A stretch of DNA of 64,000 bases from Burkholderiaceae bacterium DAT-1 (GTDB lineage: Bacteria; Pseudomonadota; Gammaproteobacteria; Burkholderiales; Chitinimonadaceae). Numbering within the stretch: position 1 is the stretch's first letter; every line of letters starts with the position of its first letter. The notes under the pieces were generated by a model. It did not search any database. It was given only the letters and a program-made list of their open reading frames with translations, and was not told the origin of the DNA. Positions 53,381 through 62,452 of the stretch are shown piece by piece. Where the stretch lies: assembly GCA_019084025.1 (NCBI GenBank), contig JAHRBI010000002.1, forward strand, positions 186,001 through 250,000, given 5' to 3'. The translations under genes were made by a program, and so were the position numbers.

Positions 53381-54403
53381 TCAGCGCGCCGAGCGGGTGG
53401 CGCGCACACACTCGCCGACCAGTCCCGGGCCGCGATAGATCAGGCCGCTATACAGCTGCACCAGATTGGCGCCTGCTTCCAGCTTCTCGGTAGCATGATG
53501 GCCTTCGAGAATCCCGCCTACGCCAATAATCGGTACCTTGCCGCCCAGTACCTGCGACAGCTGGCGAATCACGCTGGTCGAGCGGGCGCGCACCGGCGTG
53601 CCAGACAGGCCACCAGTTTCATTGCCATGCTTGAGGTGTTCGACACCCGCACGGCCCAGTGTTGTATTGGTGGCGATGACGCCATCGAAGCGATATTCCA
53701 GCAGCAGACGTGCAATTTCGCCAATCTGATCCGGTTCGAGATCCGGTGCAATCTTGAGTACCATCGGCACATAGCGGCTGTGCTTCACCGTGAGCTTGGA
53801 TTGCTCATCCTTCAGCGCGGACAGCAGGCGCTCCAGTTCATCGGCGCCTTGCAGCTGGCGCAGATTCTTGGTGTTTGGCGAAGAGATATTCACCGTAATG
53901 TAACTCGCCAGCGGGTAGACGCGGGTCAGGCAGGTCAGATAGTCGCTGGCTGCCTCTTCAATCGGTGTGTCGAAATTCTTGCCGATATTGATGCCGAGAA
54001 TGCCGCGATATTGCGACTTCTCGACATTTTTCACCAGCACATCCAGCCCTTGGTTGTTAAAGCCCATCCGGTTGATGATGGCTTCGGCGGAAGGCAGGCG
54101 GAACAGGCGCGGTTTTGGATTGCCCGGCTGTGGACGCGGGGTGACCGTTCCAATTTCGATAAAACCGAACCCGAGCTCACCCAGCGCATCGATATGGTCA
54201 CCATTCTTGTCGAGACCTGCGGCCAGTCCCACACGATTGGGGAAGGTCAGGCCCATCAGCTCGACAGGCTGCGCGCTTTCCTGCGTGCCGAACACGCGGG
54301 CAAAGCCCAGTTCGTGCACCAGATCCAGTGACTTGAGTGTCAGGTTGTGGGCTGTTTCAGCATCCAGCGTAAACAGGAGAGGGCGCAGTAGCGGGTAAAC
54401 CAT
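53381..54403 (-). CDS. pyrD: Dihydroorotate dehydrogenase (quinone), class 2
   Basis: Oxidises dihydroorotate to orotate in pyrimidine synthesis and passes electrons to the quinone pool. The 340 residues have the amphipathic N-terminal membrane-binding part ([22 protein letters not shown] near 5-26) found only in class 2, FMN-binding [12 protein letters not shown] near 109-120, and the catalytic serine in [11 protein letters not shown] near 170-180. [22 protein letters not shown]-like residues near the C-terminus bind FMN phosphate. It is the first gene of the operon ending with ampD. Confidence 0.96.
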   Translation of the reverse strand: MVYPLLRPLLFTLDAETAHNLTLKSLDLVHELGFARVFGTQESAQPVELMGLTFPNRVGLAAGLDKNGDHIDALGELGFGFIEIGTVTPRPQPGNPKPRLFRLPSAEAIINRMGFNNQGLDVLVKNVEKSQYRGILGINIGKNFDTPIEEAASDYLTCLTRVYPLASYITVNISSPNTKNLRQLQGADELERLLSALKDEQSKLTVKHSRYVPMVLKIAPDLEPDQIGEIARLLLEYRFDGVIATNTTLGRAGVEHLKHGNETGGLSGTPVRARSTSVIRQLSQVLGGKVPIIGVGGILEGHHATEKLEAGANLVQLYSGLIYRGPGLVGECVRATRSAR

Positions 54404-54466
54404 GATGATGGGTCAGCTCGTAGGCAGTATTTCGTTATTCGGTTCGGTCAGTATGCAGCGATGCAA

Positions 54467-55321
54467 TCAAGGATGCAGCAGGCGGTTGGCATCCAGTGTG
54501 TTCTGCATCAATGTGGCGATGGTCATCGGACCGACGCCGCCCGGTACAGGGGTAATCCAGCTGGCGTGTTCCTTGGCGACATCGAACTCGACGTCACCAC
54601 ACAGTTTGCCGCTCTCCAGACGGTTAATACCTACATCGATCACCACGGCACCCGGCTTGATCCAGTCACCCTTCACAAAATTCGGGATGCCCACACCCGC
54701 CACGACGATATCGGCTGCGCGAACTTTTTCGGCCAGATCGCGGGTTTTACTATGGCAGACGGTGACGGTTGCGCGTGCCATCAGCAGTTCCAGTGCCATC
54801 GGACGGCCGACGATATTGGATGCGCCAATCACAACTGCATCCTTGCCGACCAGATCAACACCGGTGCGCTCGAGCAGGGTCATCGCGCCGCGCGGCGTAC
54901 ATGGGCGCAGCAGCGGCATCTTGAGTGCCAGACGGCCAAAGTTGTACGGGTGGAAGCCATCGACATCCTTGTGCGGATTGATGGTTTCGATGATGCGGTC
55001 GGCATTGAGATGCTTGGGGAGCGGCAGCTGCACCAGAATGCCGTCTACTTCCGGATCGTTATTCAGCTTTTCGACCAGTGCCAGCAATTCGGTTTCGGTC
55101 AGTGAGGCATCGAACTCATAGGACAGCGATTTGAAACCCGCGCGCTCGCAGGCGAGCTTCTTGTTGCGCACATATACGGCAGATGCCGGATCACTGCCAA
55201 CCAGAATCACGGCGAGTGCTGGCGCACGCTTGCCCGAGGCCACGCGCGCTTCTACCGCTGCACGGACATTTCCGATGATGGATTCAGAAATGGCTTTGCC
55301 GTCCAATAGTTGTGCTGTCAT
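54467..55321 (-). CDS. folD: Methylenetetrahydrofolate dehydrogenase / methenyltetrahydrofolate cyclohydrolase
   Basis: A bifunctional cytoplasmic enzyme interconverting 5,10-methylene- and 10-formyl-THF with NADP+. The 284 residues contain [14 protein letters not shown] near 50-63 (catalytic Lys), [13 protein letters not shown] near 98-110 and the NADP-binding [22 protein letters not shown] near 164-185, ending with [26 protein letters not shown] precedes the ATG. It is divergent from the tRNA cluster across 109 bases. Confidence 0.97.
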   Translation of the reverse strand: MTAQLLDGKAISESIIGNVRAAVEARVASGKRAPALAVILVGSDPASAVYVRNKKLACERAGFKSLSYEFDASLTETELLALVEKLNNDPEVDGILVQLPLPKHLNADRIIETINPHKDVDGFHPYNFGRLALKMPLLRPCTPRGAMTLLERTGVDLVGKDAVVIGASNIVGRPMALELLMARATVTVCHSKTRDLAEKVRAADIVVAGVGIPNFVKGDWIKPGAVVIDVGINRLESGKLCGDVEFDVAKEHASWITPVPGGVGPMTIATLMQNTLDANRLLHP

Positions 55322-55390
55322 GGCCTTGATCTCCGTAGTGCTAACAAAGGCGGGATTTTCTCATCATTTAAAAAAAATCCCAAGAAATGC

Positions 55391-55419
55391 TTGACGCCCG
55401 TTCTAGGTACCAGTATAGT
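55391..55419 (+). promoter_or_regulatory. Promoter of the tRNA operon
   Basis: TTGACG (55391-55396) and TATAGT (55414-55419) with a 17-base spacer form a strong sigma-70 promoter, starting about 5 bases before tRNA-Pro. A short GC-rich segment (CGCCCC) after the -10 resembles the discriminator of stringently controlled stable-RNA promoters. Confidence 0.85.
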
Positions 55420-55430
55420 TCGCCCCTCTT

Positions 55431-55507
55431 CGGGGCGTAGCGCAGCCTGGTAGCGCACCTGGTTTGGGACCAGGTGGTCGTGAGTTCGAATCCCACCGCC
55501 CCGACCA
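55431..55507 (+). tRNA. tRNA-Pro (TGG anticodon)
   Basis: A 77-base cloverleaf with acceptor arms CGGGGCG/CGCCCCG, D-arm AGCGCAGCCTGGTAGCGC, anticodon loop TTTGGGA giving TGG, T-loop TTCGAAT, and an encoded CCA end. The UGG anticodon reads all or most proline codons. First of three tRNAs in tandem. Confidence 0.97.
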
Positions 55508-55550
55508 AATTTATTGTAGTTCACCTGACTTGGGTCTCGTATCTCCGGAT

Positions 55551-55627
55551 GCGCCCGTAGCTCAACTGGATAGAGCAACGGCCTTCTAAGCCGTAGGTTA
55601 CAGGTTCGATTCCTGTCGGGTGCGCCA
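55551..55627 (+). tRNA. tRNA-Arg (TCT anticodon)
   Basis: A 77-base cloverleaf with acceptor arms GCGCCCG/CGGGTGC (one G-T pair), anticodon arm ACGGC-CTTCTAA-GCCGT giving TCT, T-loop TTCGATT, discriminator G and an encoded CCA. It reads AGA and AGG. 43 bases after tRNA-Pro. Confidence 0.96.
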
Positions 55628-55639
55628 AACTACTCAGGT

Positions 55640-55659
55640 ACAGTCTAACATTAGACTGT
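55640..55659 (+). repeat. 9-bp perfect inverted repeat between tRNA-Arg and tRNA-His
   Basis: ACAGTCTAA (55640-55648) and TTAGACTGT (55651-55659) are separated by two bases and would fold as an 8-base-pair hairpin with a four-base loop in the tRNA precursor. No T-run follows, so a role in RNase processing is more likely than termination. Confidence 0.6.
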
Positions 55660-55677
55660 GACCATGCAGGTTTCGGT

Positions 55678-55754
55678 GGTGGTTGTAGCTCAGTTGGTAG
55701 AGTCCAGGATTGTGATTCCTGTTGTCGTGGGTTCGAGTCCCATCAGCCACCCCA
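55678..55754 (+). tRNA. tRNA-His (GTG anticodon)
   Basis: A cloverleaf from 55679 with acceptor arms GTGGTTG/CAGCCAC, anticodon arm CAGGA-TTGTGAT-TCCTG giving GTG, T-loop TTCGAGT, discriminator C and an encoded CCA. The base before it (55678) is G, the encoded G-1 that histidyl-tRNA synthetase requires, and it faces the discriminator C. Confidence 0.96.
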
Positions 55755-55770
55755 GTCAGAACAAGTAAAG

Positions 55771-55796
55771 AACCCGTTCGTAAGAGCGGGTTTTTT
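55771..55796 (+). terminator. Intrinsic terminator of the tRNA operon
   Basis: AACCCGTTC and GAGCGGGTT form a 9-base-pair stem (one G-T) with a GTAA tetraloop, ending in six T residues. Confidence 0.93.
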
Positions 55797-55864
55797 GCAT
55801 TTCAGTACGCCAGTTTGATGAGTGCCGGACTGGTAGGGCGTTCCTTTGAACGCCCTGTATCAGC

Positions 55865-56719
55865 CTATTTCTCTGATTTGCCGGTATTAATCAACGGCGT
55901 CACCGTCATCCCTGACGGCACGATGACCGTATTGGAATTGCCCTTATCGGCGAATTTCTGTAGCGCCATATTGGCTTCATGCTGCAGGTATTCGCGGGTG
56001 AGCGAGCCGGAAATGATGCGGTTGGCTTCGGCAATGCCATGTGCCTCGGTTACCTTGATATCGGCTTCGCGCTTGGCAATTTCGGTTTGCACCTGCATGG
56101 CCTCCAGCTTTTTCTGGTTGGCGACGGCCTGCTGGATAGATTGCTCGATTGACGGATCTGTCTGAACGGAGCGGATCACCACGCGGGAAATTGTGAAGAC
56201 GCCTTTGTCGGTGCGATCTAATTCCTCTTGCAGTTTTCTGGCAATGGCTGCGCCCAGTTGTTCACGCTGGGTGTGGATGACCAGCGATTCGAGCTTGGCG
56301 ATTTCTTCGTAGCAGGCATTACGGGCGATTCGCCACACCAGCTCGTAGGCTGGCATGAAATAGCCTTCTTCGTGGCGCTTGGTTTGCGAAGCGTATTTGG
56401 CGGAAAGTTCCGCGATTGCACCGGGATTGGCGTGGTAATACACCGATACATCCATATCACGCAGAGATAGATTGTCCTTGGCCTTGGGGGTCAGATCGGA
56501 AATGTCGATCACGATGTCCTTGGCGGAAAACTCCTGTACGGTGGAAATGGCGGGCCACTTCAGATACACGCCCGGACCGATCTCTTCCTTCGAAATAATG
56601 CCGAGCGTGGTGCGGATGCCGACATTGCCCGTTTGAATGGTGCCAGCCATGGAAATGATGATGGCGGCAACAAACACGAGTAGCAGCGCGCCCATGATCT
56701 GGCGGATGTTCTGAATCAT
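55865..56719 (-). CDS. Prohibitin-type SPFH/Band 7 membrane protein
   Basis: A 284-residue protein with one N-terminal helix (MGALLLVFVAAIIISMAGTI near 9-28), then an SPFH domain (about 30-200, GNVGIRTTLGIISKEEIGPGVYLKWP and DMDVSVYYHANPGAI) and a C-terminal coiled coil (QQAVANQKKLEAMQVQTEIAKREADIKVTEA). It is closest in outline to prohibitin-like bacterial proteins that form membrane rings or microdomains, with the bulk probably outside the cytoplasm or at the membrane surface. No protease partner (such as NfeD, HflC or FtsH) is adjacent. The function is unknown. Confidence 0.9.
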   Translation of the reverse strand: MIQNIRQIMGALLLVFVAAIIISMAGTIQTGNVGIRTTLGIISKEEIGPGVYLKWPAISTVQEFSAKDIVIDISDLTPKAKDNLSLRDMDVSVYYHANPGAIAELSAKYASQTKRHEEGYFMPAYELVWRIARNACYEEIAKLESLVIHTQREQLGAAIARKLQEELDRTDKGVFTISRVVIRSVQTDPSIEQSIQQAVANQKKLEAMQVQTEIAKREADIKVTEAHGIAEANRIISGSLTREYLQHEANMALQKFADKGNSNTVIVPSGMTVTPLINTGKSEK

Positions 56720-57061
56720 TGATTCCCCCTATTGGATGTACTGCATTGCTCCGTGCGGCTTCTCCGACACGTTTTCAGCATGCGGGAGCAGGCTAGCATA
56801 TTGCAGTGCAATGAGCTGCCTGCCTGTCAGGGGTGGTGCGACTATGCCACAGCAGGATCAGATGGTGTGTGGATTGCCGCCGCAGTGCGTGCATCCGCCC
56901 CTTCCCGCAGCAATGCCTTGCTGCGGGGCAAGGTGAATCCATGGATTTACACCCATACGCCATCTTCGTTTGATGTGGCTCCGTGCTGGCGAGACGTCGG
57001 TAGACTAAGCTGAATGATTAGGCTATCTGATCATCTGCCCCATCTCCCGGGAGAGCCGCTT
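56720..57061. other. Non-coding interval between the SPFH gene and the hybrid kinase gene
   Basis: This 342-base stretch carries no credible gene; the open frame at 56732-57013 lacks a ribosome binding site and any recognisable protein pattern. It holds two symmetric elements: ATTGCA-G-TGCAAT at 56800-56812, and a 10-base-pair stem CCCGCAGCAA/TTGCTGCGGG with a TGCC loop at 56904-56927. Neither is followed by a T-run on either strand. Divergent promoters for the two flanking genes should be here, but I could not assign them. Confidence 0.6.
56904..56927. repeat. Strong 10-bp hairpin without T-run
   Basis: CCCGCAGCAA (56904-56913), TGCC, TTGCTGCGGG (56918-56927). The stem is perfect and GC-rich. 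The lack of a T-tract argues against an intrinsic terminator. It may be a small-RNA or leader structure, or a protein site. Confidence 0.5.
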
Positions 57062-60000
57062 ATGAAATTCCGTGCTGCCGCTGTCCCGCCTATTGCGTGG
57101 TTTGTGCTGCTTTCGCTGTGTATCGGCGTGGTGCAGATTGGCGGCTTGCTGGCCGCTCGGCATCGGTTACAGGATGCGGGACGGCAGAATTTATCTAATC
57201 TGGTGCTGGTTATGTCCGGAACCTGGGAGCAGTCCATTCAGCGTGCGCTCGCCGGCGTGAAATATGTCCGTGGTGAGGTGCTGGTTTCGGGCATACCTGG
57301 CCAGACTGGTGGTGTGCCGGGCGCGGCTATTGAGCATGTGATGAAGGATACGGCTGACCAGATTCAGGAGGTGCAAGCCTTTTGGCTGTTTGATGCGGCA
57401 GGGAATGTGCTGGTCAGTAACGAAGCGACTCACAAGGCTATCAATGTGGCTGATCGGCCGCATTTTCAGGCTTTGCTTCACCAGCCAACTCTGGATGTGG
57501 CATTTGCAGGCGAGATTCGGAGCCGGATTGATGGCGTGCGTACCCTTGCGATGGGCATGCCGATTCGCCGGGCCGATGGCTCCATGCAGGCAATGGTCGG
57601 CACCCTGTTCAGGATGGAACAGATTGAACGGATGATGCAGTCGCTGTCGATGTGGCAGGGCATGTCGGTCATGCTGGTAGATCGGCAGACTGGTGCAGCA
57701 GCCTATTCGTATCCAGCCGATCATTCGCTTGATATTCCGCTTGCTGAGCGGATGCAGTTGTTGAAAGCCCTTGGTGGGCAGAAAACCGAAGTGGTGGTTC
57801 TGGAATCGGGATTGTTTCCTGTTCTGGCGTCAGTGGCGCAGGTGGGTCAATCACCCTTTTGCGTCATGGTTAAGGTGCCATTTCGCGGGATGAGCGGGCC
57901 AATCTGGGCCTTTATTTTTTCGTCGATTGCCATTTCAGTGGCGCTTTTGCTGGCCTCTGCATATCTGTTTTCACGCAATCAGGTTATCCAGCATGCCATG
58001 CGGCGCAGAATGGCTGAGGTGGACGAACTCAATGCGCAGAATGAGGCAATTTTTGCGGCTATGGGCGAGGGGCTGGTAGTGCAGGCGCAAGATGGCAGCA
58101 TTGTGCGCTGTAATCGTCAGGCCGAATCGATTTTAGGCCTCACTCAGGATCAGATGATGGGCCGGACCTCAACCGATCCGCGCTGGCGATCAACAAAGGG
58201 GGATGGCGCACCGTTTCCGGGCGAAGAGCATCCGGCAATGGTAGCACTGGCAACGGGCAAACCGGTGGATCACGTCATGATGAATGTGCAAACACCGGAT
58301 GGTCATTCGCGCTGGATCAAGATCAATTCGCGCCCCTATTCGCTGCGTGATGACCAGGGTACACAGGTGGTGACGACCTTTACCGATGTCACCGATCAGC
58401 ACGAGCTCATGTTTGCACTGGAATCGGCTTACAAGGAATACGCCCAACTGATTGATGCTGCGCCTGACGCCATTATTACCTTGGATATGCAGCATCGCAT
58501 CGAGTCAGTCAATGATAGTGCGCTGACGATGTTTGGCTACACCCGTGCAGAGCTGGATGGTGCACCGCTGTCCATTTTACTTCCGCAGGATCTGCATGCT
58601 GTTCATGACGGGTATATGCGCGATTTCGCCTCATCAGATGTGACTAAACGTCTGATGGGACGGCGAAAGCGAGTCTTCGGTCAACGTAAGGATGGCAGTG
58701 TTTTTCCGATGGACATCACCATTGCGCGATATTTCGTCAGGGGTGAAACACGTTTTCTGGGTATCGGGCGTGATGTGACCGAGCGATTGGCCGCCGAGCA
58801 GGCTCAGCAGGAAATGACGCAGGCCCTTGAGCAATCGCCATTTGGTTTCGCCCTGGTGGATGCGATGGGAGTGGTTCAGGACGCCAATGCTGCATTTTGC
58901 CAGCTGTTAGATCTGGATCGTGATGGCTGGCAGGATCAAAGTCTTGAAGGCCTGCTATCGGGAAAACTCGATGAGGCCATGCAGGATGCCATTTACGGTG
59001 CCCTGTTTGGCGGTCGGGCCTGGGAAGGCTTACTGAAATGGCCGGATGAGAATGGTGCCCAGGCATTTATCAGTTACAAGCAATTCCCTATTACGGATGG
59101 GGATGGCAAGTTCTCGAAAATGGCGGTAGAGCTGGAAGATGTCGGCGTGCAGCAGCGTGCGGAGGTGGAGTTGCATTCATACCGGCATCACCTCGAAGAT
59201 TTGGTGACCGAGCGTACGCATGAGCTTATTTTTGCCAAGCAGGCTGCAGAGGCTGCTGTTGAGGCCAAAAGTGCCTTTCTGGCCAATATGAGCCATGAAA
59301 TCCGAACACCGCTGAATGCCGTGCTGGGCTTCTCGCATATTTTGCGCAGAAAGCTGGGTGACCCGGCGCTACGCGAGTATGTCGATAAAATTGAGGTCGC
59401 GGGCCAGCATCTGCTGGGCGTAATTGACGATATCCTCGACTTTTCCAAGCTGGATGCGGGCAAGCTGGAAATTTGCCCTGAGGCATGTTCTCCAGAAGCA
59501 GCGTTGCGGTATGCCCGGGATTTAATGGGGCCGAGGCTGGGGAATAAACCCATTCATGTGAGCATGGACGTTGCGGATGATGTCCCTGCTCAAGTATGGG
59601 CAGACCGTCTGCGCATCCAGCAAATCCTGGGTAATTTTGCCAGTAATGCTGCTAAGTTCACGGATGCCGGACGCATCCAGTTTAAGCTGGAAGTGGTGAA
59701 GGGGGGATCTCAGCCGAGCTTGCGATTTGCGATACGCGACACCGGTCTCGGGATGACATCGGCACAGATGGATATGCTGTTCAAGCCGTTTAGTCAGGCG
59801 GATGCCTCGATTACCAGACGGTTTGGTGGAACAGGGCTTGGCTTGGCGATCAGCCGGAGTCTGGCTCGGATGATGGGCGGCGATGTTGGCGTCACCAGTG
59901 AAATGGGGATGGGGAGCGAGTTCTGGCTCAGTATCCCTCTGGCGCTTCCGGCACATAATCAGTCTGGAGGGGAGCGTGACCGCTCGATAGAGGCTGTCGT

Positions 60001-60799
60001 GCGGGCTGCGACACCCTTATCGGGACGTGTGCTGATCGCAGAAGATAATCCAATGAATCAAGCCTTGATTGAGGCCATGCTGAGCGATCTCGGCGTACAG
60101 TTCACCCTTGCCGATAATGGTCAGGCGGCCGTCGAGGCCTGTGCGCGCGAGGCATTTGATCTGGTGCTGATGGATATCCAGATGCCGTTGATGGATGGGA
60201 TCACTGCCGCACGGACGATATTGGCGCAGCCAGCAACCGCCCATGTGCCTATTGTTGCGATGACTGCCAATGTATTTGCGGAAGATCAGGTGGCGTGTAA
60301 AGCCGCCGGGATGGTCGGATTTCTTGCCAAACCAATTGATTCCGTCCTAATGGAAGAGATATTAGGCCGTTATCTGAATGGTCAAGTGAGGTTTTCCGAG
60401 ACTGCTCCCGGTCCGGATGTGGGGGGGATGGGGCCACTGGCGCAACGACTTGCTGCGATTGAGGGCGTGGATGTTGCGCAGGCACTGAAGCTGGCAGGCG
60501 GCCGACCTGATACGCTTGAACAGATGCTGTCACTTTTTATCTCGCACCACGCGAGTTTACCCGGTGCCATGGCTGTGCACCTTGCATCAGGTCAGCTAGC
60601 CGATTTTATCCGTTTGGCCCATACCTTAAAAGGAAGCGCGCGCATGCTGTCCATGCGTTCTCTCGCAGAACTGGCGGAGCGCGTAGAAATGTCTGCCAAA
60701 GCTGGCACCCCGGATGCAGATGCCATCACTGACCTGTACAACTGTATGGAGGTGTTGGTGGCTAAATTGCGTGGCGATCATCAGGCAGATGAGGCATAA
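57062..60799 (+). CDS. Hybrid sensor histidine kinase with three PAS domains, receiver and HPt
   Basis: A 1245-residue inner-membrane phosphorelay protein. The ATG at 57062 is set by GGGAGAG seven bases upstream. Order: helix 1 (about 9-32), a periplasmic dCache-like sensor region (about 35-278), helix 2 (about 280-302), PAS regions near 325-450, 455-580 and 585-705, HisKA with H745 in MSHEIRTPLNAVLGF, HATPase (N box near 860, DTGLGM near 893, GGTGLGLAIS near 923), receiver with D1038 in LMDIQMPLMDG, and HPt with H1187 in AHTLKGSARM. The module order is BarA/ArcB-like. The ligand is unknown. The response regulator gene 47 bases downstream is the likely phosphoacceptor. Confidence 0.94.
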   Translation: MKFRAAAVPPIAWFVLLSLCIGVVQIGGLLAARHRLQDAGRQNLSNLVLVMSGTWEQSIQRALAGVKYVRGEVLVSGIPGQTGGVPGAAIEHVMKDTADQIQEVQAFWLFDAAGNVLVSNEATHKAINVADRPHFQALLHQPTLDVAFAGEIRSRIDGVRTLAMGMPIRRADGSMQAMVGTLFRMEQIERMMQSLSMWQGMSVMLVDRQTGAAAYSYPADHSLDIPLAERMQLLKALGGQKTEVVVLESGLFPVLASVAQVGQSPFCVMVKVPFRGMSGPIWAFIFSSIAISVALLLASAYLFSRNQVIQHAMRRRMAEVDELNAQNEAIFAAMGEGLVVQAQDGSIVRCNRQAESILGLTQDQMMGRTSTDPRWRSTKGDGAPFPGEEHPAMVALATGKPVDHVMMNVQTPDGHSRWIKINSRPYSLRDDQGTQVVTTFTDVTDQHELMFALESAYKEYAQLIDAAPDAIITLDMQHRIESVNDSALTMFGYTRAELDGAPLSILLPQDLHAVHDGYMRDFASSDVTKRLMGRRKRVFGQRKDGSVFPMDITIARYFVRGETRFLGIGRDVTERLAAEQAQQEMTQALEQSPFGFALVDAMGVVQDANAAFCQLLDLDRDGWQDQSLEGLLSGKLDEAMQDAIYGALFGGRAWEGLLKWPDENGAQAFISYKQFPITDGDGKFSKMAVELEDVGVQQRAEVELHSYRHHLEDLVTERTHELIFAKQAAEAAVEAKSAFLANMSHEIRTPLNAVLGFSHILRRKLGDPALREYVDKIEVAGQHLLGVIDDILDFSKLDAGKLEICPEACSPEAALRYARDLMGPRLGNKPIHVSMDVADDVPAQVWADRLRIQQILGNFASNAAKFTDAGRIQFKLEVVKGGSQPSLRFAIRDTGLGMTSAQMDMLFKPFSQADASITRRFGGTGLGLAISRSLARMMGGDVGVTSEMGMGSEFWLSIPLALPAHNQSGGERDRSIEAVVRAATPLSGRVLIAEDNPMNQALIEAMLSDLGVQFTLADNGQAAVEACAREAFDLVLMDIQMPLMDGITAARTILAQPATAHVPIVAMTANVFAEDQVACKAAGMVGFLAKPIDSVLMEEILGRYLNGQVRFSETAPGPDVGGMGPLAQRLAAIEGVDVAQALKLAGGRPDTLEQMLSLFISHHASLPGAMAVHLASGQLADFIRLAHTLKGSARMLSMRSLAELAERVEMSAKAGTPDADAITDLYNCMEVLVAKLRGDHQADEA

Positions 60800-60846
60800 A
60801 AGCATTGATTGGCACCTTGACTGATCAGGCCAGTAGGAGGGCGTGA

Positions 60847-61962
60847 ATGACCTTACCCGTCATTTTGATTGTGGACGATGATCCTATGGTGTCGTTGCTG
60901 TTGAGGAACGAGCTGAGCGATCAGTACACCGTACTGGAGGCTGACTCGGGCGAGACAGCGCTCGCGGTATTGGACAGAGAGCCTGTCAATCTGGTGATTC
61001 TGGATATTGTTCTGCCCGGCATGAGTGGCTATGACGCCTGTAGGACGATTCGTCAGTCCGGTCAGGACGTGACCCTGCCTGTGATATTTTTGTCCGGAGA
61101 GCTTGCCCTTGAGGATCGTTTGCGAGCCTACGAGGCTGGCGGTGACGATTTTGTCACCAAGCCACCCGTGGCGGAAGAACTCAAAGCCAAGCTGCAATCG
61201 CTGCTAAAGGTGCATGCTGAACGCAGTCAGCTTGCGGAGCAGGCCAGAAGTGCCTTCGATGTGGCCATGACTGCGATGACATCTGCCAGCGAAACCGGCA
61301 TCGTAATGGCGGGTTTACGGCAGTGCTTGTGTGCACCTCACGTGGTGGCACTGGCGAATGCGCTGATTAGCACCTGTGGCGAATACGGTCTGGATGCCTG
61401 TGTACGCGTTGTACTGGCTGATCGGGTGTTGTATCAGAATGCACAGGGTGCGGCGACCCCGGTTGAAGCGGGGATTCTGGATCGTCTGGCGCAGGGTGAC
61501 CGGATATTTTCCTTCGGCAAGCAGGCGGCATTCAATTACGACGGATTGACATTGTTGATTCGCAATATGCCCGTAGACGACGAGGGCAAGATGGGGCGGC
61601 TGCGCGATCATCTGGCCATTCTGGCCGAGGCCGGCCAGGAGCGGCGGCAGAGGCTGGTTGCCGACGCAGTGAATCGCGAGCTGATGAGCCGGCATCGTGC
61701 GCTGTACGACGAGGCGGTGCGCGTCCTGAAGGAAATCTCGGAGCAGCAGGAACATACCCGTCGGGAAACGGCTGTCATGCTGGACGTGCTGATTTCGGAT
61801 GTGGAAGTTGCACTGGCAGGATTGGGGTTGTCTGTCCGTCAGGAAGACCTCGTGTCCCGCTTACTCGGGGGGACTGCATACCGGATTGGCGAATTGCTGA
61901 CGCAATCCCTGCAAATGCAGCAGCATCTGGAGACATTGCAGGCGAGAATTCAGGAAGGATAA
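60847..61962 (+). CDS. Response regulator with uncharacterised C-terminal helical domain
   Basis: A 371-residue protein preceded by a strong AGGAGG. The receiver domain (1-125) is intact: D10-D12 acidic pocket, D53 in LDIVLPGMSG, S83 and K105 in VTKPP. The remaining 240 residues are not a known output: there is no helix-turn-helix, GGDEF, EAL or HD motif. They include an Ala-rich helix (AFDVAMTAMTSASETGIVMAGL), a middle alpha/beta part and a long helical region ending in LLTQSLQMQQHLETLQARIQ, suggesting dimerisation or protein-protein signalling. It is probably the partner of the hybrid kinase. Confidence 0.88.
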   Translation: MTLPVILIVDDDPMVSLLLRNELSDQYTVLEADSGETALAVLDREPVNLVILDIVLPGMSGYDACRTIRQSGQDVTLPVIFLSGELALEDRLRAYEAGGDDFVTKPPVAEELKAKLQSLLKVHAERSQLAEQARSAFDVAMTAMTSASETGIVMAGLRQCLCAPHVVALANALISTCGEYGLDACVRVVLADRVLYQNAQGAATPVEAGILDRLAQGDRIFSFGKQAAFNYDGLTLLIRNMPVDDEGKMGRLRDHLAILAEAGQERRQRLVADAVNRELMSRHRALYDEAVRVLKEISEQQEHTRRETAVMLDVLISDVEVALAGLGLSVRQEDLVSRLLGGTAYRIGELLTQSLQMQQHLETLQARIQEG

Positions 61963-62038
61963 GCCAAGCGCCAATTAAAGAGGGCACTTCACTCACTGCA
62001 TCCATTTATACTGCCATCCATTGAAGATGGGATGGATC

Positions 62039-62452
62039 ATGATTCGTGGCGTCAATCATATTACGTTTGCAGTCTCTAATTTGAATCGAGCGATCGCGTT
62101 TTATTGCGATGTGCTTGGTGCAAAGTTGACTGCAAAATGGCGACAAGGTGCCTATCTAGTGCTGGGCGGAGTATGGATATGCCTGTCTGTGGATGCTGCG
62201 GCGAAGCAATCGCTGGCTCACGATTACACGCATATCGCGTTTGATATTGCGGCGGAAGATTTTGCTGTACTGGAAGCTCGGATCATTGGAGGGTATCCCG
62301 GTGCGATCTGGAAGGACAATCGCAGCGAGGGTGCCTCACTCTATATTCATGACCCAGATTTCAATAAGCTCGAATTGCATGTTGGCAATATGGCGAGCCG
62401 CCTGTTAGCGACCCGCCAAGTACCGTATGAAGGCATGGAGTGGTTTGATTAG
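62039..62452 (+). CDS. fosA: FosA-type fosfomycin glutathione transferase
   Basis: A 137-residue vicinal-oxygen-chelate enzyme that in FosA homologues adds glutathione to fosfomycin with Mn2+ and K+. From ATG 62039 the metal ligands fall at H7 (GVNHITF), H65 (DYTHIAF) and E112 (KLELHVG), and the substrate/K+ loop WKDNRSEGASLY (91-102) keeps K92, R95, S96, E97, S100 and Y102, with T9, Y39 and W46 also matching the Pseudomonas enzyme as I recall it. The next ORF is convergent and overlaps it by 4 bases. No mobile element flanks it, so it looks like an intrinsic chromosomal gene; activity on fosfomycin is inferred. Confidence 0.88.
   Translation: MIRGVNHITFAVSNLNRAIAFYCDVLGAKLTAKWRQGAYLVLGGVWICLSVDAAAKQSLAHDYTHIAFDIAAEDFAVLEARIIGGYPGAIWKDNRSEGASLYIHDPDFNKLELHVGNMASRLLATRQVPYEGMEWFD

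Noticed and set aside
53360-54331. Long plus-strand open frame (323 codons) opposite pyrD
   Set aside because: Antisense shadow of the well-supported pyrD gene; low-complexity, His/Gln/Arg-rich product.
56904-56927. Intrinsic terminator for the SPFH or kinase transcript
   Set aside because: The stem is strong, but no T-run follows on either strand, and neither neighbouring gene ends there.
56732-57013. Open frame of 93 codons between the SPFH and hybrid-kinase genes
   Set aside because: No ribosome binding site, mixed composition with no protein pattern, and it spans a strong DNA hairpin.
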